From Haematococcus lacustris (lineage: Eukaryota > Chlorophyta > Chlorophyceae > Chlamydomonadales > Haematococcaceae): DNA of 64,000 bases. Each line of letters starts with the position of its first letter. Position 1 is the first letter of the stretch. Made by a program: the position numbers and the translations under genes. The notes below the pieces were generated by a model, which made no database searches, had not been told where the DNA came from, and worked only from the letters and a program-made list of their open reading frames with translations. Below, piece by piece: positions 8,640-20,400 of the stretch. The stretch lies in contig JASKMD010000001.1 of NCBI GenBank assembly GCA_030144725.1, positions 2,561,783-2,625,782 of the forward strand, given 5' to 3'.

Positions 8640-11600
8640 ATGGGGTTATCACTCATCTGCATTGATCCTCACCATCATGCTTCACTTGTACATGGCACCA
8701 CAGGACACCAAGCTATTTCGTCTGGGTCTACAAGCGAAGGGCGCTCGCTATCTTTCCCTTCTCTCCCCATCCCAGCAGCCACCCCCCATCCCCTCATCAA
8801 GCCATTCAGCGCACCTCCAGCCCATACCCCAGCGCCGGCAAAAGACACAGCAACAGCATCAGCCCCTGAGCCAGCCCCTGCCCCTGCCCCTGCCCCTGCT
8901 GCCCCTGCCCCTGCCCCTGCCCCTGCCCCTGCCCCTGCCCCTGCCCCTGCCCCTGCCCCTGCCCCTGCCCCTGCCCCTGCCCCTGCCCCTGCCCCTGCCC
9001 CTGCCCCTGCCCCTGCCCCTGCCCCTGCCCCTGCCCCTGCCCCTGCCCCTGCCCCAGCCCCTGCCCCTGCCCCTGACCCAGCCCCAGCCCCAGCCCCAAC
9101 CTCAGCACCACCCACTGGCGCAACACCGACCCCAGGCCTAGTCCATACTCCTGCCCATGCCCTTCCCCATGGCACCGCCCCAGCCTCAGCTACCAGCCCA
9201 GTAGCAGCAGCGGCACCAGCAGAGGCACCAGCACCAGCACCAACACCGGCACCAGCATCTACCCCTGCCCCAGCCCCTACCTGTACCCCAGCCCATGTCA
9301 CAGCCCCTGCCCCTGCCCCAGCAGCCCCTGCCCCTGCCCCAGCCGCCCCTGCCCCAGCAGCCCCTGCCCCTGCCCCGGCTGCCCCAGCCCCAGCAGCCCC
9401 TGCCCCTGCCCCAGCAGCCCCTGCCCCAGCAGCACCTGGCCCAGCAGCCTCTGCCTCAGCAGCCCCGGCCCCAGCTGCCCCTGCCCCTGCCCCAGAAGCC
9501 CCTGCCCCAGCAGCCCCTGCCTCTGCCCCAGACCCAGCCCATGCCCCTGCCCCAGAAGCCCCTGCCCCAACAGTCCCTGCCCCAGCAGCCCCTAACCCAG
9601 CAGCCCCTGCCACTGCCCCAGCAGCCCCAGCCCCAACCCCAGCCCCTGCCCCAGACCCAGACCCAGCCCCTGCCCCTGCCCCAGCAGCCCCTGCCCCAGC
9701 AGCCCCTGCCCCAGCAGCCCCTGCCCCAGCAGCCCCTGCCTCAGCAGCCCCTGCCCCAGCAGCCCCTGCCACTGCCACTGCCCCCGCCCTGACCCCTGCC
9801 CCTGTCCCAGCAGCCCCAGCCCCTGCCTCAGCAGCACCTGCACCAGCAGCCACTACCCCTACCACAGCAGCCACAGACCCTGCCCCAGCAGACCCTGCCA
9901 CAGGTAAGGATGTATATATGTCTACATTACAAAAACACATGCCAATAAGCCATTTCATGTCCATGCAAACATATGTTCCCACAGCAGCCCTAATTAGGTT
10001 CAGAAACAATCCAGTCAAAGCATAAATTCACGACTTTCACAGAGTACAATGTCTTGCATGCAGTGGACGTGAACCGGCTGATAAACACGGTTCTGCATCT
10101 TGATGAGCGCCAGAACCGGGAGGTCGCGTACGGACAGGCTGCATGGCATGCGGTATCACAGTTGCAAAAGGCTGTAGGCCATGCAATGGTGGAACTGCAT
10201 TTACGGCAGCGCGCGGCATTTGAGCAGCAGCAGCAGGAGCTTGACCGGCAGTTGAGGCAGCAGAATGACACCGTGGCCAGGCTACAGCAACAGTTACAGG
10301 CATCTGAGAAGGCAAGGGCCCAGCAGATGCTGCAGCAGGAGCAGCAGGAGAAAAAGCGTCAGCAGCAGATGGAGCAGCTGTCAGCCAGTGTGGCTTCCTT
10401 GTTAAAGGTAGGACGATCATGCATCAGAAAGACTAGGGACAATAAACGGCCTCGAATTAGGCAACCGCCATGTGTCCATTCAATACACCATTTATAATAC
10501 ATGATCACATGGGTCGATTCACTGGATCAGCATCATGGCACATGCAGAGGTGGGAGCAGGCCGCGCCCAAGGTCAATACCGACGTAGTCTTCTTCTTCTT
10601 CTTCTTCTTCTTCTGGCACATGCAGGGAACAGGGCCTCAGCAACGTGATGTTGCACAAGCGCGGACAACACAACAAGCAGCTACCGCCGCCAAGAAAGCC
10701 CAAGTATGTGACAACGGGCTAGGGACCATGGAGCACAAGATTTAGAATGCATGGTGTCAAATCATACATCACTAACAACAGCATCATAGCACATGCAGGT
10801 GACAAGCCCCCAGGACCATGTTGTGGTCAGAGGCCCGCCCACAGCAACCGCCATGAAGAAGGCCCAACCACCGGCAAGAACCAATGCCACTCGACAGCAG
10901 GTACGATATAATATCTAGAAGAAGCTGAAGAGACAACAATTACAAACTCACATGTGTTACTTGAACTGTATTACAGACGGCAAGTCCACCAACAGCTGAA
11001 GCAGCGGCAAAAAGCATGGGACAAAAGCGAGGCAGAAATGGCCAACAAGTGGACAACAGCAAGAAGGTAAAAGGAGTCAACCCCTAGTACATCCCATACC
11101 ACATAACTCAGATATCCCCTAGTCCAAGCCCTAGCCCTAGTCCTAGCCCTAACCCAAGCCCTAGCCCTAGCCCTAGCCCTAGCCCTAGCCCTAGCCCTAG
11201 CCCTAGCCCTAGCCCTAGCCCTAGCCCTAGCCCTAACCCTAACCCAACCCCATCCACACGTCCATGCCTATCCCTAGCCCTAGCCCTAGCCCTAGCCCTA
11301 GCCCTAGCCCTAGCCCTAGCCCTAGCCCTAGCCCTAGCCCAAGCCCTAGCCCCATCCCTAGCCCTAGCCCTAGCCCTAGCCCTAGCCCTAACCCTAGCCC
11401 TAGCCCTAGCCCTAGCCCTAGCCCTAGCCCTAGCCCTAGCCCTAGCCCTAGCCCTAGCCCTAACCCTAGCCCTAACCATACACCATCCCTTGTAACAATG
11501 AGGTACGTGGCGTGTGACTGCAGGCTACTGTTTGGCGGCCTGCTGAGTACGCCGATGGCAATGCTGTGGTGAAGAAGTTCACCCCTGCCCAGGCTGATCA

Positions 11601-12576
11601 GTGGCGTGAGGCAGTGCTGGAGATGGGTGTTGCCATGACCAGCCTCCCAGGCCACCTCATCCCAACGTCACAGCTGGAATGGGCATTACAGCTCCTCAGC
11701 CTGGTGTTTGGCTACGCCATCTTCAACGACATCCCCCTCACCGAGAGCTACGGTTGGCCGGTCATAAGCGAAGGGGAGCTCGATGTGCGATACAGCACAG
11801 GCCAGCGCCTGCAGATGCCTTTCACTACGGCAAATGCGGATGGCAGCCTGCCTGATGATGTCTCCATGTCGGGGTGTTGGACAGCCAGGTCCTTGCGCAT
11901 CATCAGAACGGACCAAGCCATGGCAGCCCAGCAGGATGCAGCAGGCGAAGCTGCGCGCACCAGGTTGAAGCAGTATGCCACAGCTGTCCGCCTTGCCCGC
12001 CCTTACCTCAGGCAGCGACAGCAGCATGCCTCACAGCTTTCGCAGGTCACCCTCAGGGGGGGTACTGTGCTCACCAACGACACCATGCATGGTCGTGACG
12101 TCAATTCTGTGGGCATGGCTCTAACGAAGGCCGCAGGTTTGGTGGCAGCCCAGGCGTTGCATGTGGACGTCAACCCAGACCCGTCCCTCTCCATCCCCCC
12201 CCCCACAGCAGCAGCAGCTGTAGCCGCGGCAGCACCACAAACCAGCAGCCCTCCCTCACATGCCGTCCCCTCTACCTCAGCCCCTGCTGCATCTTCAGCA
12301 GCAACACCCACAGCCCCCCCAAGGTTAATTTGGGGGCGAGATGGTCTGGTGATGATCATCGCTGTTGGAGTGACGCAGGTGCTGGTCAGCCCAGGCAGCC
12401 ATGTGCAGGTGTTGAAGGTGGAGAAGAAGCACAAGGGGGAGATATCGGCAAGAGTCCTGAAGACGGCCATGAAGGCCATGCCCAAGATGCAGGTCTACAG
12501 AGTGACACTACAGCCGGGTGAGGTGCTTGGGATGCGCGGTTACACGGTCCATGCAGGGGATTGGGGCCTGCCAGAC
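8640..12576 (+). CDS. Host gene, exons 1-6a: Pro/Ala-rich, coiled-coil, 2OG-Fe(II) oxygenase-like protein (split by element A)
   Basis: Exons 8640-9903, 10043-10407, 10626-10703, 10799-10900, 10977-11066 and 11524-12576 join in frame with GT..AG introns. The last exon continues at 29265 beyond a retrotransposon. Joined length is about 1140 aa. Exon 1 is largely (PA)n low complexity, and its ATG at 8640 is the first available but not proven. Exon 2 is a Gln-rich coiled coil ([23 protein letters not shown]). Exon 6 has a folded domain with HVD (near 12160), a strand [14 protein letters not shown], then [16 protein letters not shown]. This spacing and the following RVHLYG after the insertion look like the HxD...H...R double-stranded beta-helix of 2OG-Fe(II) oxygenases. 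The fold call is inference; substrate unknown. As it stands the insertion would truncate the protein before its last strands. Confidence 0.6.
8873..9075. repeat. (CCCCTG)n coding microsatellite
   Basis: A near-perfect hexamer array encodes (Pro-Ala)n in exon 1 of the split host gene. It grades into CCCCAGCAGCC repeats up to about 9780. Confidence 0.9.
10548..10613 (+). mobile_element. 66-bp retrotransposon 3' stub inserted at a splice acceptor, with 12-bp TSD
   Basis: AGGTGGGAGCAGGCCGCGCCC...GACGTAGTC(TTC)n matches the 3' end of elements A and B, with an internal deletion of ~28 bp. It is flanked by a perfect 12-bp duplication TGGCACATGCAG (10536-10547 and 10614-10625). The duplication contains the intron's acceptor (TGCAG), so the insertion created a second acceptor 5' of the stub while keeping the original one directly before exon 3. 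Confidence 0.85.
11117..11474. repeat. (CCCTAG)n telomere-like hexamer array inside intron 5
   Basis: About 55 copies of CCCTAG, with scattered CCCTAA and CCAAG variants, make up most of the 457-bp intron 11067-11523. Confidence 0.9.
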
Positions 12577-12676
12577 TTTTTTCGGACCGTAACTTCAACT
12601 CACGACTACGCTTCCTAGTAACGACGGCAGCCTAAACGGGCAGCAGGACCCGGTGCAGCGTCTGAAAAGGAGCAAA

Positions 12677-14050
12677 ATGAGCCAAGTTTCGTCCGACCCC
12701 GAGCGCGGTCAAGATGAAGCGATGGGAGGCGCAGCAGGTAGACGCAGGCCTGCTCTGCTTCTCATCGTTGCTATCTTGACCCTGTCCTGCACTGGGTGGA
12801 GTTGGGGCGTGCTCGGGGGTTGGCCTACCAAAGCCACCCCCAGCCGCTTGTCAATCCACTCAGAAGGCACCACAATCGGTGACCGTGCAGACAGGTTGGC
12901 TCCGGGCACAGGCCCAAGTCTGCGCGAAAGCTGGTACACCCAGCCTAGCCTAATCTCGTCGCCAAGGCAAATGCCCGTGAATGCAAGCAGTGCTGTGCCC
13001 AGGTTCTTGAACAAGCAGTGCTATGCCCTCCACCATCGGAATGCAACCACTAATGTTCTGCTGCCAACATGCAACCCCACCTCAGATGCTATTCTCAACA
13101 TCTATGTTCCCCCACTCAAACAAAGGCCTCCTGTGAAGGCACAATTGAAGGATACACAACCAGGGGAAATGAACACATATCCTTGTTTGCAGGCCAGTAT
13201 AAGACATGGCGCTCAGTCTTACCACCACCCGCCGGCCCTGACTGATACAGCCCTGCATGACCAGCCAGCTGCTACAGAGATGCCAACCACTCATGTTGAC
13301 ATGCAGGCCGGCGCAAGACATGGCGCTCAGCCTTACCACCACCTGCCAGCCCTGCTTGCTACAGCCCTGCATGACCAGCCAGCCGCCACAGTGATGCCAA
13401 CCACTCATGTTGACATGCAGGCCGGCGCAAGACATGGCGCTCAGCCTTACCACCACCTGCCAGCCCTGCTTGATACAGCCTTGCATGACCAGCCAGCCGC
13501 TACAGTGATGCCAACCACTCATGTTGACATACAGGCCGGCGCAAGACATGGCGCTCAGCCTTACCACCACCTGCCAGCCCTGCTTGATACAGCCTTGCAT
13601 GACCAGCCAGCCGCTACAGTGATGCCAACCACTCATGTTGACATGCAGGCCGGCGCAAGACATGGTGCTCAGCCTTACCACCACCTGCCAGCCCTGCTTG
13701 ATACAGCCTTGCATGACCAGCCAGCCGCTACAGTGATGCCAACCACTCATGTTGACATGCAGGCCGGCGCAAGACATGGCGCTCAGCCTTACCACCACCT
13801 GCCAGCCCTGCTATCTCAAGCCTTGCATGACCAGCCAGCTGCTATAGTGATGCCAACCACTCATGTTGACATGCACGCCGGCACAAGACATGGCGCCCAG
13901 GAGCAGCATTGTGATCAGCTCAGCACACTGTCAGGACCGGCCAAGTATACACCACATGCTGACCCGCTGACATGCTCCAGGTACCCCCATGCCTACACCA
14001 ACGAGACAGAGGTTGAGCAGCCGTGTGCACAGCCCAGCATGCTGCCAGGA
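12677..14050 (+). CDS. Element A N-terminal polypeptide (signal-anchor plus 38-aa repeats), interrupted by a MITE
   Basis: The first ATG of the frame is at 12677; a GTG-led frame opens slightly earlier. After ~30 residues comes a hydrophobic segment (LLLIVAILTLSCTGW) that fits a signal peptide or type II anchor, followed by WGVLGGW, shared with element B. The middle is made of ~6 tandem 38-aa repeats (core HGAQPYHHLPALL...THVDMQAG) encoded by 114-bp units. The frame enters the MITE at 14051 and stops inside it (14122). Removing the MITE plus the 2-bp GA duplication joins LPG directly to PAVYAPHAG at 14398 in frame. So this is the start of the same open frame as 14404-21669, upstream of the 2A site. 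Function unknown; it probably localises to membranes. Confidence 0.75.
13190..13890 (+). repeat. 114-bp tandem repeats coding for 38-aa units
   Basis: About six copies differ by a few bases each. The same 38-aa pattern (H.AQP.HHLPAL...THVDMQA) occurs about ten times in element C, so the repeat predates their separation. Confidence 0.9.
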
Positions 14051-14395
14051 CACTCCTACAATTTAGTCCCTGCGTTTGTCCCTGCGTTCTACCGACCTTG
14101 TCCGATCGGGCTGAAATTTTAATAGATGGTAGTTTGCAGAAAATAAAACATATTTTTCAGAAAAAATATTTTGAAAAAATCAAAGGCGGCTGCTCTGCGG
14201 CCCTGGAGCGTAGGTGCAGGGATAAGTGCAGGGATAGGTTGCGGGCCACAGCGCAGCAGCTTTTGGATATTTCCAAATATTTTTCTTGAAAGAATTGTTT
14301 TATTTTCTGAAAACTGCCATCTATTAAATTTTCAGCCCGATCGGACAAGGTCGGTAGAACGCAGGGACAAACGCAGGGACTAAATTGTAGGAGTG
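14051..14395. mobile_element. 345-bp MITE (CACTCCTACAATTTAG ends), copy 1
   Basis: Long inverted arms start CACTCCTACAATTTAGTCCC and end GGACTAAATTGTAGGAGTG, with inner arms holding TTGTCCGATCGGGCTGAAA. It is flanked by GA/GA (14049-14050, 14396-14397), and deleting the element plus one GA restores the retrotransposon frame, which supports the 2-bp duplication. CACT termini suggest a CACTA-like origin. Copies 2 and 3 lie at 24256 and 31183. Confidence 0.9.
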
Positions 14396-14403
14396 GACCA
14401 GCT

Positions 14404-17400
14404 GTGTATGCACCACACGCTGGCATGCCGCCCCGCTCCAGGTACCCCCATGCCCACACCAATGGAGCGGAGGATGAGAAGCCATGTGAGCAGCTACATG
14501 GCAGGCCGATACCCCATGGACCACCCATACATGACCTACATGTTGACGTGTTGCCTCTTGATATGAACAAAGTGGTGGGGGGCAAGGTGTGTCTCATTCA
14601 CATTACCATAGCTCTCTTTAGCATGCTCGGGCTCCATCTCCGTACCCCTTCCCAACGCACCCAGGTTACCACCCCCTCCCAATCCAAAGCGTGCTTGCTC
14701 AAACATATCAAGAGAGTGCGTAGGTGGAAGGGTGTCATTATTATGTCAGCCCTCCCCCTCTGCCCATACCTGGAGGGCAGCGCCCCACGGCACAACGCTC
14801 TACTTTGTCTCTCTGTGTGCATGGACAATTGGACTACACATGGACACTTCACCCATAGTGGGCCAAGGGCCTCCCTTATCGTCCACCACTATAACACAAC
14901 GTTGCATCGTTACACTATCTATAAGATAGGCATCACTAGCAAGCAGGGTGTGCACAATACCATGCTACCCTCAAGCTTGCTGGCTACGGCTACACAGTGG
15001 TTGGGCGTCATTACCACAGTTTACTCCACTATTGCCCTCATTTACATGGCCTGGCTACTGCTCGCCGCTGGGGATGTTGAAGTGAACCCCGGCCCAACCA
15101 ACGAGCACTTCATGCAGGCCAGACATAGCTCCGCGTGCCAGGTTTATTCCTTGAACAATGCAGCGGGACATGAATGGGTCACCATGCAAGACATAGACTT
15201 CTTTTACGAGAACAGGCTCCTTCAGTTTACTGATCATTTTGAGCGCGGCGCATGGTTAATGGCAAGAGGTGTTGACGGCTATTCCGACGAAGTCATTGAG
15301 ATGTACTTACGTATCCACTACGGCCTAGCAGTTCAGAGCATTGCCCAACTCAACCAACCCAGTGACTGGTCTACTGACAACCTGGGAAACCTCGCCGGCC
15401 AATACGGTACACACACCTTTTTGTGCAAAAAGCCAGGCCACAGCATGGCCATGAAGTGCATTAACGGCGCATGGAACCTACTGGACTCCATGGAAACAAC
15501 ACCGACGCCCCTCTCTCACATCCCTACTGCAACTATGCGGACTATGCATCAACTCTTTGTCATCACGCCCAACACCCGCTCACGGGAACAGATGCGCATG
15601 TGCGCTGAAAAGGACATCCATCACATCATCAGCCATGTAGAACAAACAGGACACGGGCACAACGCCACAACAGTCAACCCCGCTCACCCCACAGTCACGG
15701 CCCGTCACCTAGACCCCAGCTACATGGAAAGGCAACACGAAGAGTGTTGCCTCGTGCATGCCTTCAACATGGCCATGGGGAAAAAATGCATTGACTACCA
15801 CGCAGTCATCAGCCACTGCAAGCAGCTAGCAGAGCACCTACAGCACTTAGCACAAGAAGCACGAGCTGCAGGGCACACAATCCAAACCATCAAAACTGAC
15901 CATATATACCATGCGAAAGGCAAGTTCTCATTGGACACACTGAATCACTACCTTCATCGCAAACACCATGAGATGCACACGTACCTGCATCCAGCCTCAA
16001 CCTACCTACCCACCCAGAGTATCACCCCTGAGACGATCACTAACGCTATAACAAGCACCGGCGCAACACACACTGAGGCTATCATCCTACTATCCCACCA
16101 ACACGCTACTGCCATCAAGCACACACCACATGGCTGGCACCAACTGGACTCACTCAACCGGGTGCCTAAATCACTCTCTACACCTGACGACTGGAGCAGC
16201 CTCCAAGGGAACATCCTCACTATCTGCACAGGCGACGTGAGACACACAAGATTCATCAGGAGGGAGATCTGGATAGCGGACCCACTGGAGGCCACCACCC
16301 CATCAGCGCTAGCAGCACACTTCCAAGATCACTTGGACCCGATAGATCTTACCACAGACCACACAGAGGCAAGAGAGACCCCTGGCCCCTTGCACGCGAC
16401 CACCACTAACGCAGAGACCAGCTGCACGACCGACAGCAAACGCAGGGCGACAGCAGAGGGCATCCCCCCACACGACGAGCCTACCCGGTTGCGACAGCGC
16501 CGGGACACACCCACGGTCACTCTCCGTCCACAAGCAACGCCACGTATCCATCGACCCACTACGCTCCTCGAAAACGTCACAGGCGCTGCCAAGCGCACTC
16601 GAGTGACCAAGAGACACGGAGACGACACACACACTCAAACCCTCATGTTCAAATATCTTTGCAAACCCACCGTTAAGGCTCACAACAATGGGCCAGCCTC
16701 CACCATAGACGAGACACCTAAACCCACGCCCGACCACGACCTTGGCACGAACCAACATCACAACCCCCCACCGCCACCCACCCTCAACCGGCAACACATC
16801 ACCCTCACAACCTTCAACGTCAGAGGCCTACACAGATCTAGAAACGATGTTCTAAACCTTGTGCACAGCCAAAACCCGGACATCCTGATCCTTACTGAAA
16901 CCATGACTCAACCCAGGAGCAACAACCCTAGCTCTGGCTGGCTGAAGAGGGTTATGCCCAACTATACTATACACCGCCACCAAGGCCACACCGAAGTCCT
17001 CATTGGCATCAGACATGATCTAGCCATCCAGTTGCAAGCTACCTTAATACAACCGTGCACAGATGCGGATGTAAACACCCGCTGCGTCATCCTGAGCCTC
17101 CGCCAACAGCAAAGCGAAGAGCTCACACTCGTCGCCACGTACTGGCCCTCGGGGAACAACGACGACGCGATCCCATTAAGGAGAAGGATGCAAGAGCATA
17201 TACGAACAGCCACTGGACACTTGTCCGGCTCACTCATCCTGGCGGGAGATATCAACGCCACGATGAAAACAGAGGACCGCTCCGAACGCACCGAATACAC
17301 ACAAGACAACATGATGAGGGAGTTCGCCACAGAGATGAGCCTGTCCGAAGCTGATCCCGGCGACCGGGCCTGGACCTACCAACAACCGCACTGCAGCAGC

Positions 17401-20400
17401 CGCATCGACTCCATTCTGACGCGCGACGCAAGACACGGCCCTGAGCACCGCACGCGCGTCGACACACACGCATATCTTAGTGACCACAGGCCACTCACCG
17501 CCACACTGAGTACAGCCCGACTGGGCATAGACCTGGCAGCCCCACAACAACCTCTGAAGCACAGCCACACCATCCTCACCACCCCCATTACTAACAAGGA
17601 CAGGGAAGCCTACCGCCTGGCAGTGCAACAACCCAGCTCAAGCGCCCCACAATTGCATGCAGAGCTGGCAGCATACCTAGCTCCCATGTACACTGATGCT
17701 ACCCACTTCCTAACCACACTCGACAAGGCCAACCCCCAAAAACAACAACGCCTAACGCTGGTGGCAGGCCTCCCAGCCAGGGCAGCTGTAGACACCGCAG
17801 CCACCATGCTTACAACCCTCCTACAAGCCTGCAGGGCGACAGCTATAAAGACATGCAACACCAAGACCCTAACCAGGGGAGGCCAACACTACCAACGCAG
17901 GACCATGTGCAGGATCAGACAAGCACTAGGCAGAAAGCTCAAAACCACCAGAGAACTCAGCCGGAAGGCTAGAGTGTTTTTCAAGCAAAACAACATGCAC
18001 CCAACCATCGATGAGCTTATCCCAAAGACAGACACGATCAACGCGGAGGTAAGGGAGGCGGTGCAAGCGCGCCAGGGCGATGATACAACCGAAAATCACG
18101 TGCAAGCCGCGCTCGCCCGGCTGACCAACTCGTACCGCGACCAAATTCACAAGCTAGACGACGACGACTCCGCACTCGCCATCGCACAAGCCCGTGTCAG
18201 AATGCAACAACTCATAAGCACCCAGCCTAAGAAAGCAAACAAATACATCCTACGCCCGTCCCGCACCGATCACAAAGGTCTACAGGCGCTAGCTGACCCC
18301 ATCACCAACAGGATATGCACGGCCCCGGCCGACCTGAACCGGATAATTACCGATGCATACGGGAAAAAGTTGGCACCGCCGACACCCAAAACTGGCCACT
18401 ACACAAACACGCGGACAAGAAACTACCCGTGGGCTCGCGCCAAAGCAGACGACACCTTCACACTGCACGCCTGCCAAAACATACACTGGTTGCACACAGC
18501 CATCATGGACAAGGCAGGCTTCCAGGAATGCCTTAGTAGGCTGGCGGGGGGCAAAGCCCCAGGACCAGACGGCATTGAGAACGAGATCATCAAGATGCTG
18601 CCATGGGAGATGAGGGACACCATACACCAGCTGTTCATCATCATGTGGGCTACAGGCTGCACACCAACCACGTGGAAAACAAGTGACACATGCCTGCTCT
18701 ACAAGGACAAGGGGCCAGAAACGGACCTTAACTCCTACAGGCCAGTGGGCCTAGCCAACACCGTTTACAAGCTGTGGACCAGCCTCATAACTAAGATACT
18801 CTCTGAGTATGCAGAAGCGAATGGGATGCTCAGCAAGAATCAAGCAGGGTTCCGCTCCCATAGGAACACCACACAGCAGCTTCAGATGCTTGTCATGGCC
18901 CTGGAGGACGCTAAGCTGGCTAAAGCAGATATCTACGCGCTCCTGGTGGACTTTACCAGTGCGTTCAACACCACCTGCCAGGACAAACTACTATGGATCA
19001 TGCACGACCTTGGCTTCCCCACGGACGCTACTGACGCGGTGAAGGACCTATACACGGGCGCTACAACGCGCTTCAGAACTCCCTACGGCCCCACCGACCC
19101 GGTACCAGTGGACCGGGGCACCATCCAAGGCGACTCACTCTCACCCTTTCTGTTCCTCATCTACATTGAACCCCTACTGCGCTGGCTGCAGGTGGGCGCG
19201 AGGGGCTATAAATTTAAATCAGCGTCGGCTGACAGCGGAGAGCGCGCCATCGTCAGCAGCATCGACTATGCCGACGACATAGCAATCCTCTGCAACACTC
19301 TCCGTAACCTCCGTTGCCAAGCGGACAAACTCTCAGCCTTCTCGGACTGGGGTCACCTCATCATCTCACACAGTAAAACCCTAGCAACCGCGGCGCTTCA
19401 TCACTCGGTCGAAACTGGCATGTACAGCAACGCGGCCGAAGCGGATAAGCGGGCCCGCCAACAACTCCAAACTGTAAGCCTACAAGGGAAACCCGTCACA
19501 TACCACCGCCCGACCTCACCCTTCACCTACCTGGGGGTGCTCATCACCATGACGTTGGACTGGAAACCACAACACACCGCTATGATTAACCAGCTACGCC
19601 AAAAACTGGAGAGACTCAGACGCTCCTTTGCCAGCGCTAGACAGGCCATACACATCATCCGCACGGCCATCATACCCAGCCTAGCCTACAGCTTCTGCGC
19701 CGTGCCCTGCACCCCAGGGGACCTTGAGCTGTATGACAGGTCCATCAATCAATGCGTTAAGCTTAAACTCAGACTCCCCCTGGGAACGCCCAACGCCATA
19801 GTCAGAGAAGACGCCGGGAAACTAGGCATGGGCATCAATTCCACAGCCCAGGAATATCACGCTCGCAACACAACAGCCCTCACACACAGCCTCCAGTCCA
19901 CAGATGTGACGCACGCCCACATCTCGAGGAGCATGTTACACAAACAAATCACATGGCTCAATACCCAGGCCAACACTCAAGGACACCGCATGCTCACCCT
20001 CCTTCACCATACCCTCAGGGCACGGCAACTAATCTACACCTCCCTAGCCGGGCTGACAGCCACGGAAGGGGGACTACCCCTCTACCCCGAGGAATGCCAC
20101 ACACTCGGCCGCCTCATCACGCAAGCCAACAGTTCTAATGCACACGATGTCGTCAGCGCCAGCATCACCTGCCTCACAAGCCTAGGCATCACTCACGCAT
20201 CTGAGCTCAGCTGCGAGGGCAACACACACATCATCACGGGTAGCATGCTCACATCGAAGTACGGAAAAAAGGTCAAGCAGAAACACATTATCGCCCTCAA
20301 CAAACTTGCGGCCATGGCGGCCCAACCCTCATGCCCGGACGCGACCGCAACGCGCACCATCAGGGACAGCCGCAACACAGCACTCAACCTACCGCCCGAA

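Noticed and set aside
11117..11474. Interstitial telomere or chromosome-end fusion
   Set aside because: The array lies inside a well-supported intron, is one-directional, and the unit is CCCTAG rather than a standard telomere repeat.
11108..11655. Minus-strand Arg/Ala and Gly/Leu repeat open frames
   Set aside because: Shadow of the (CCCTAG)n array in an intron.
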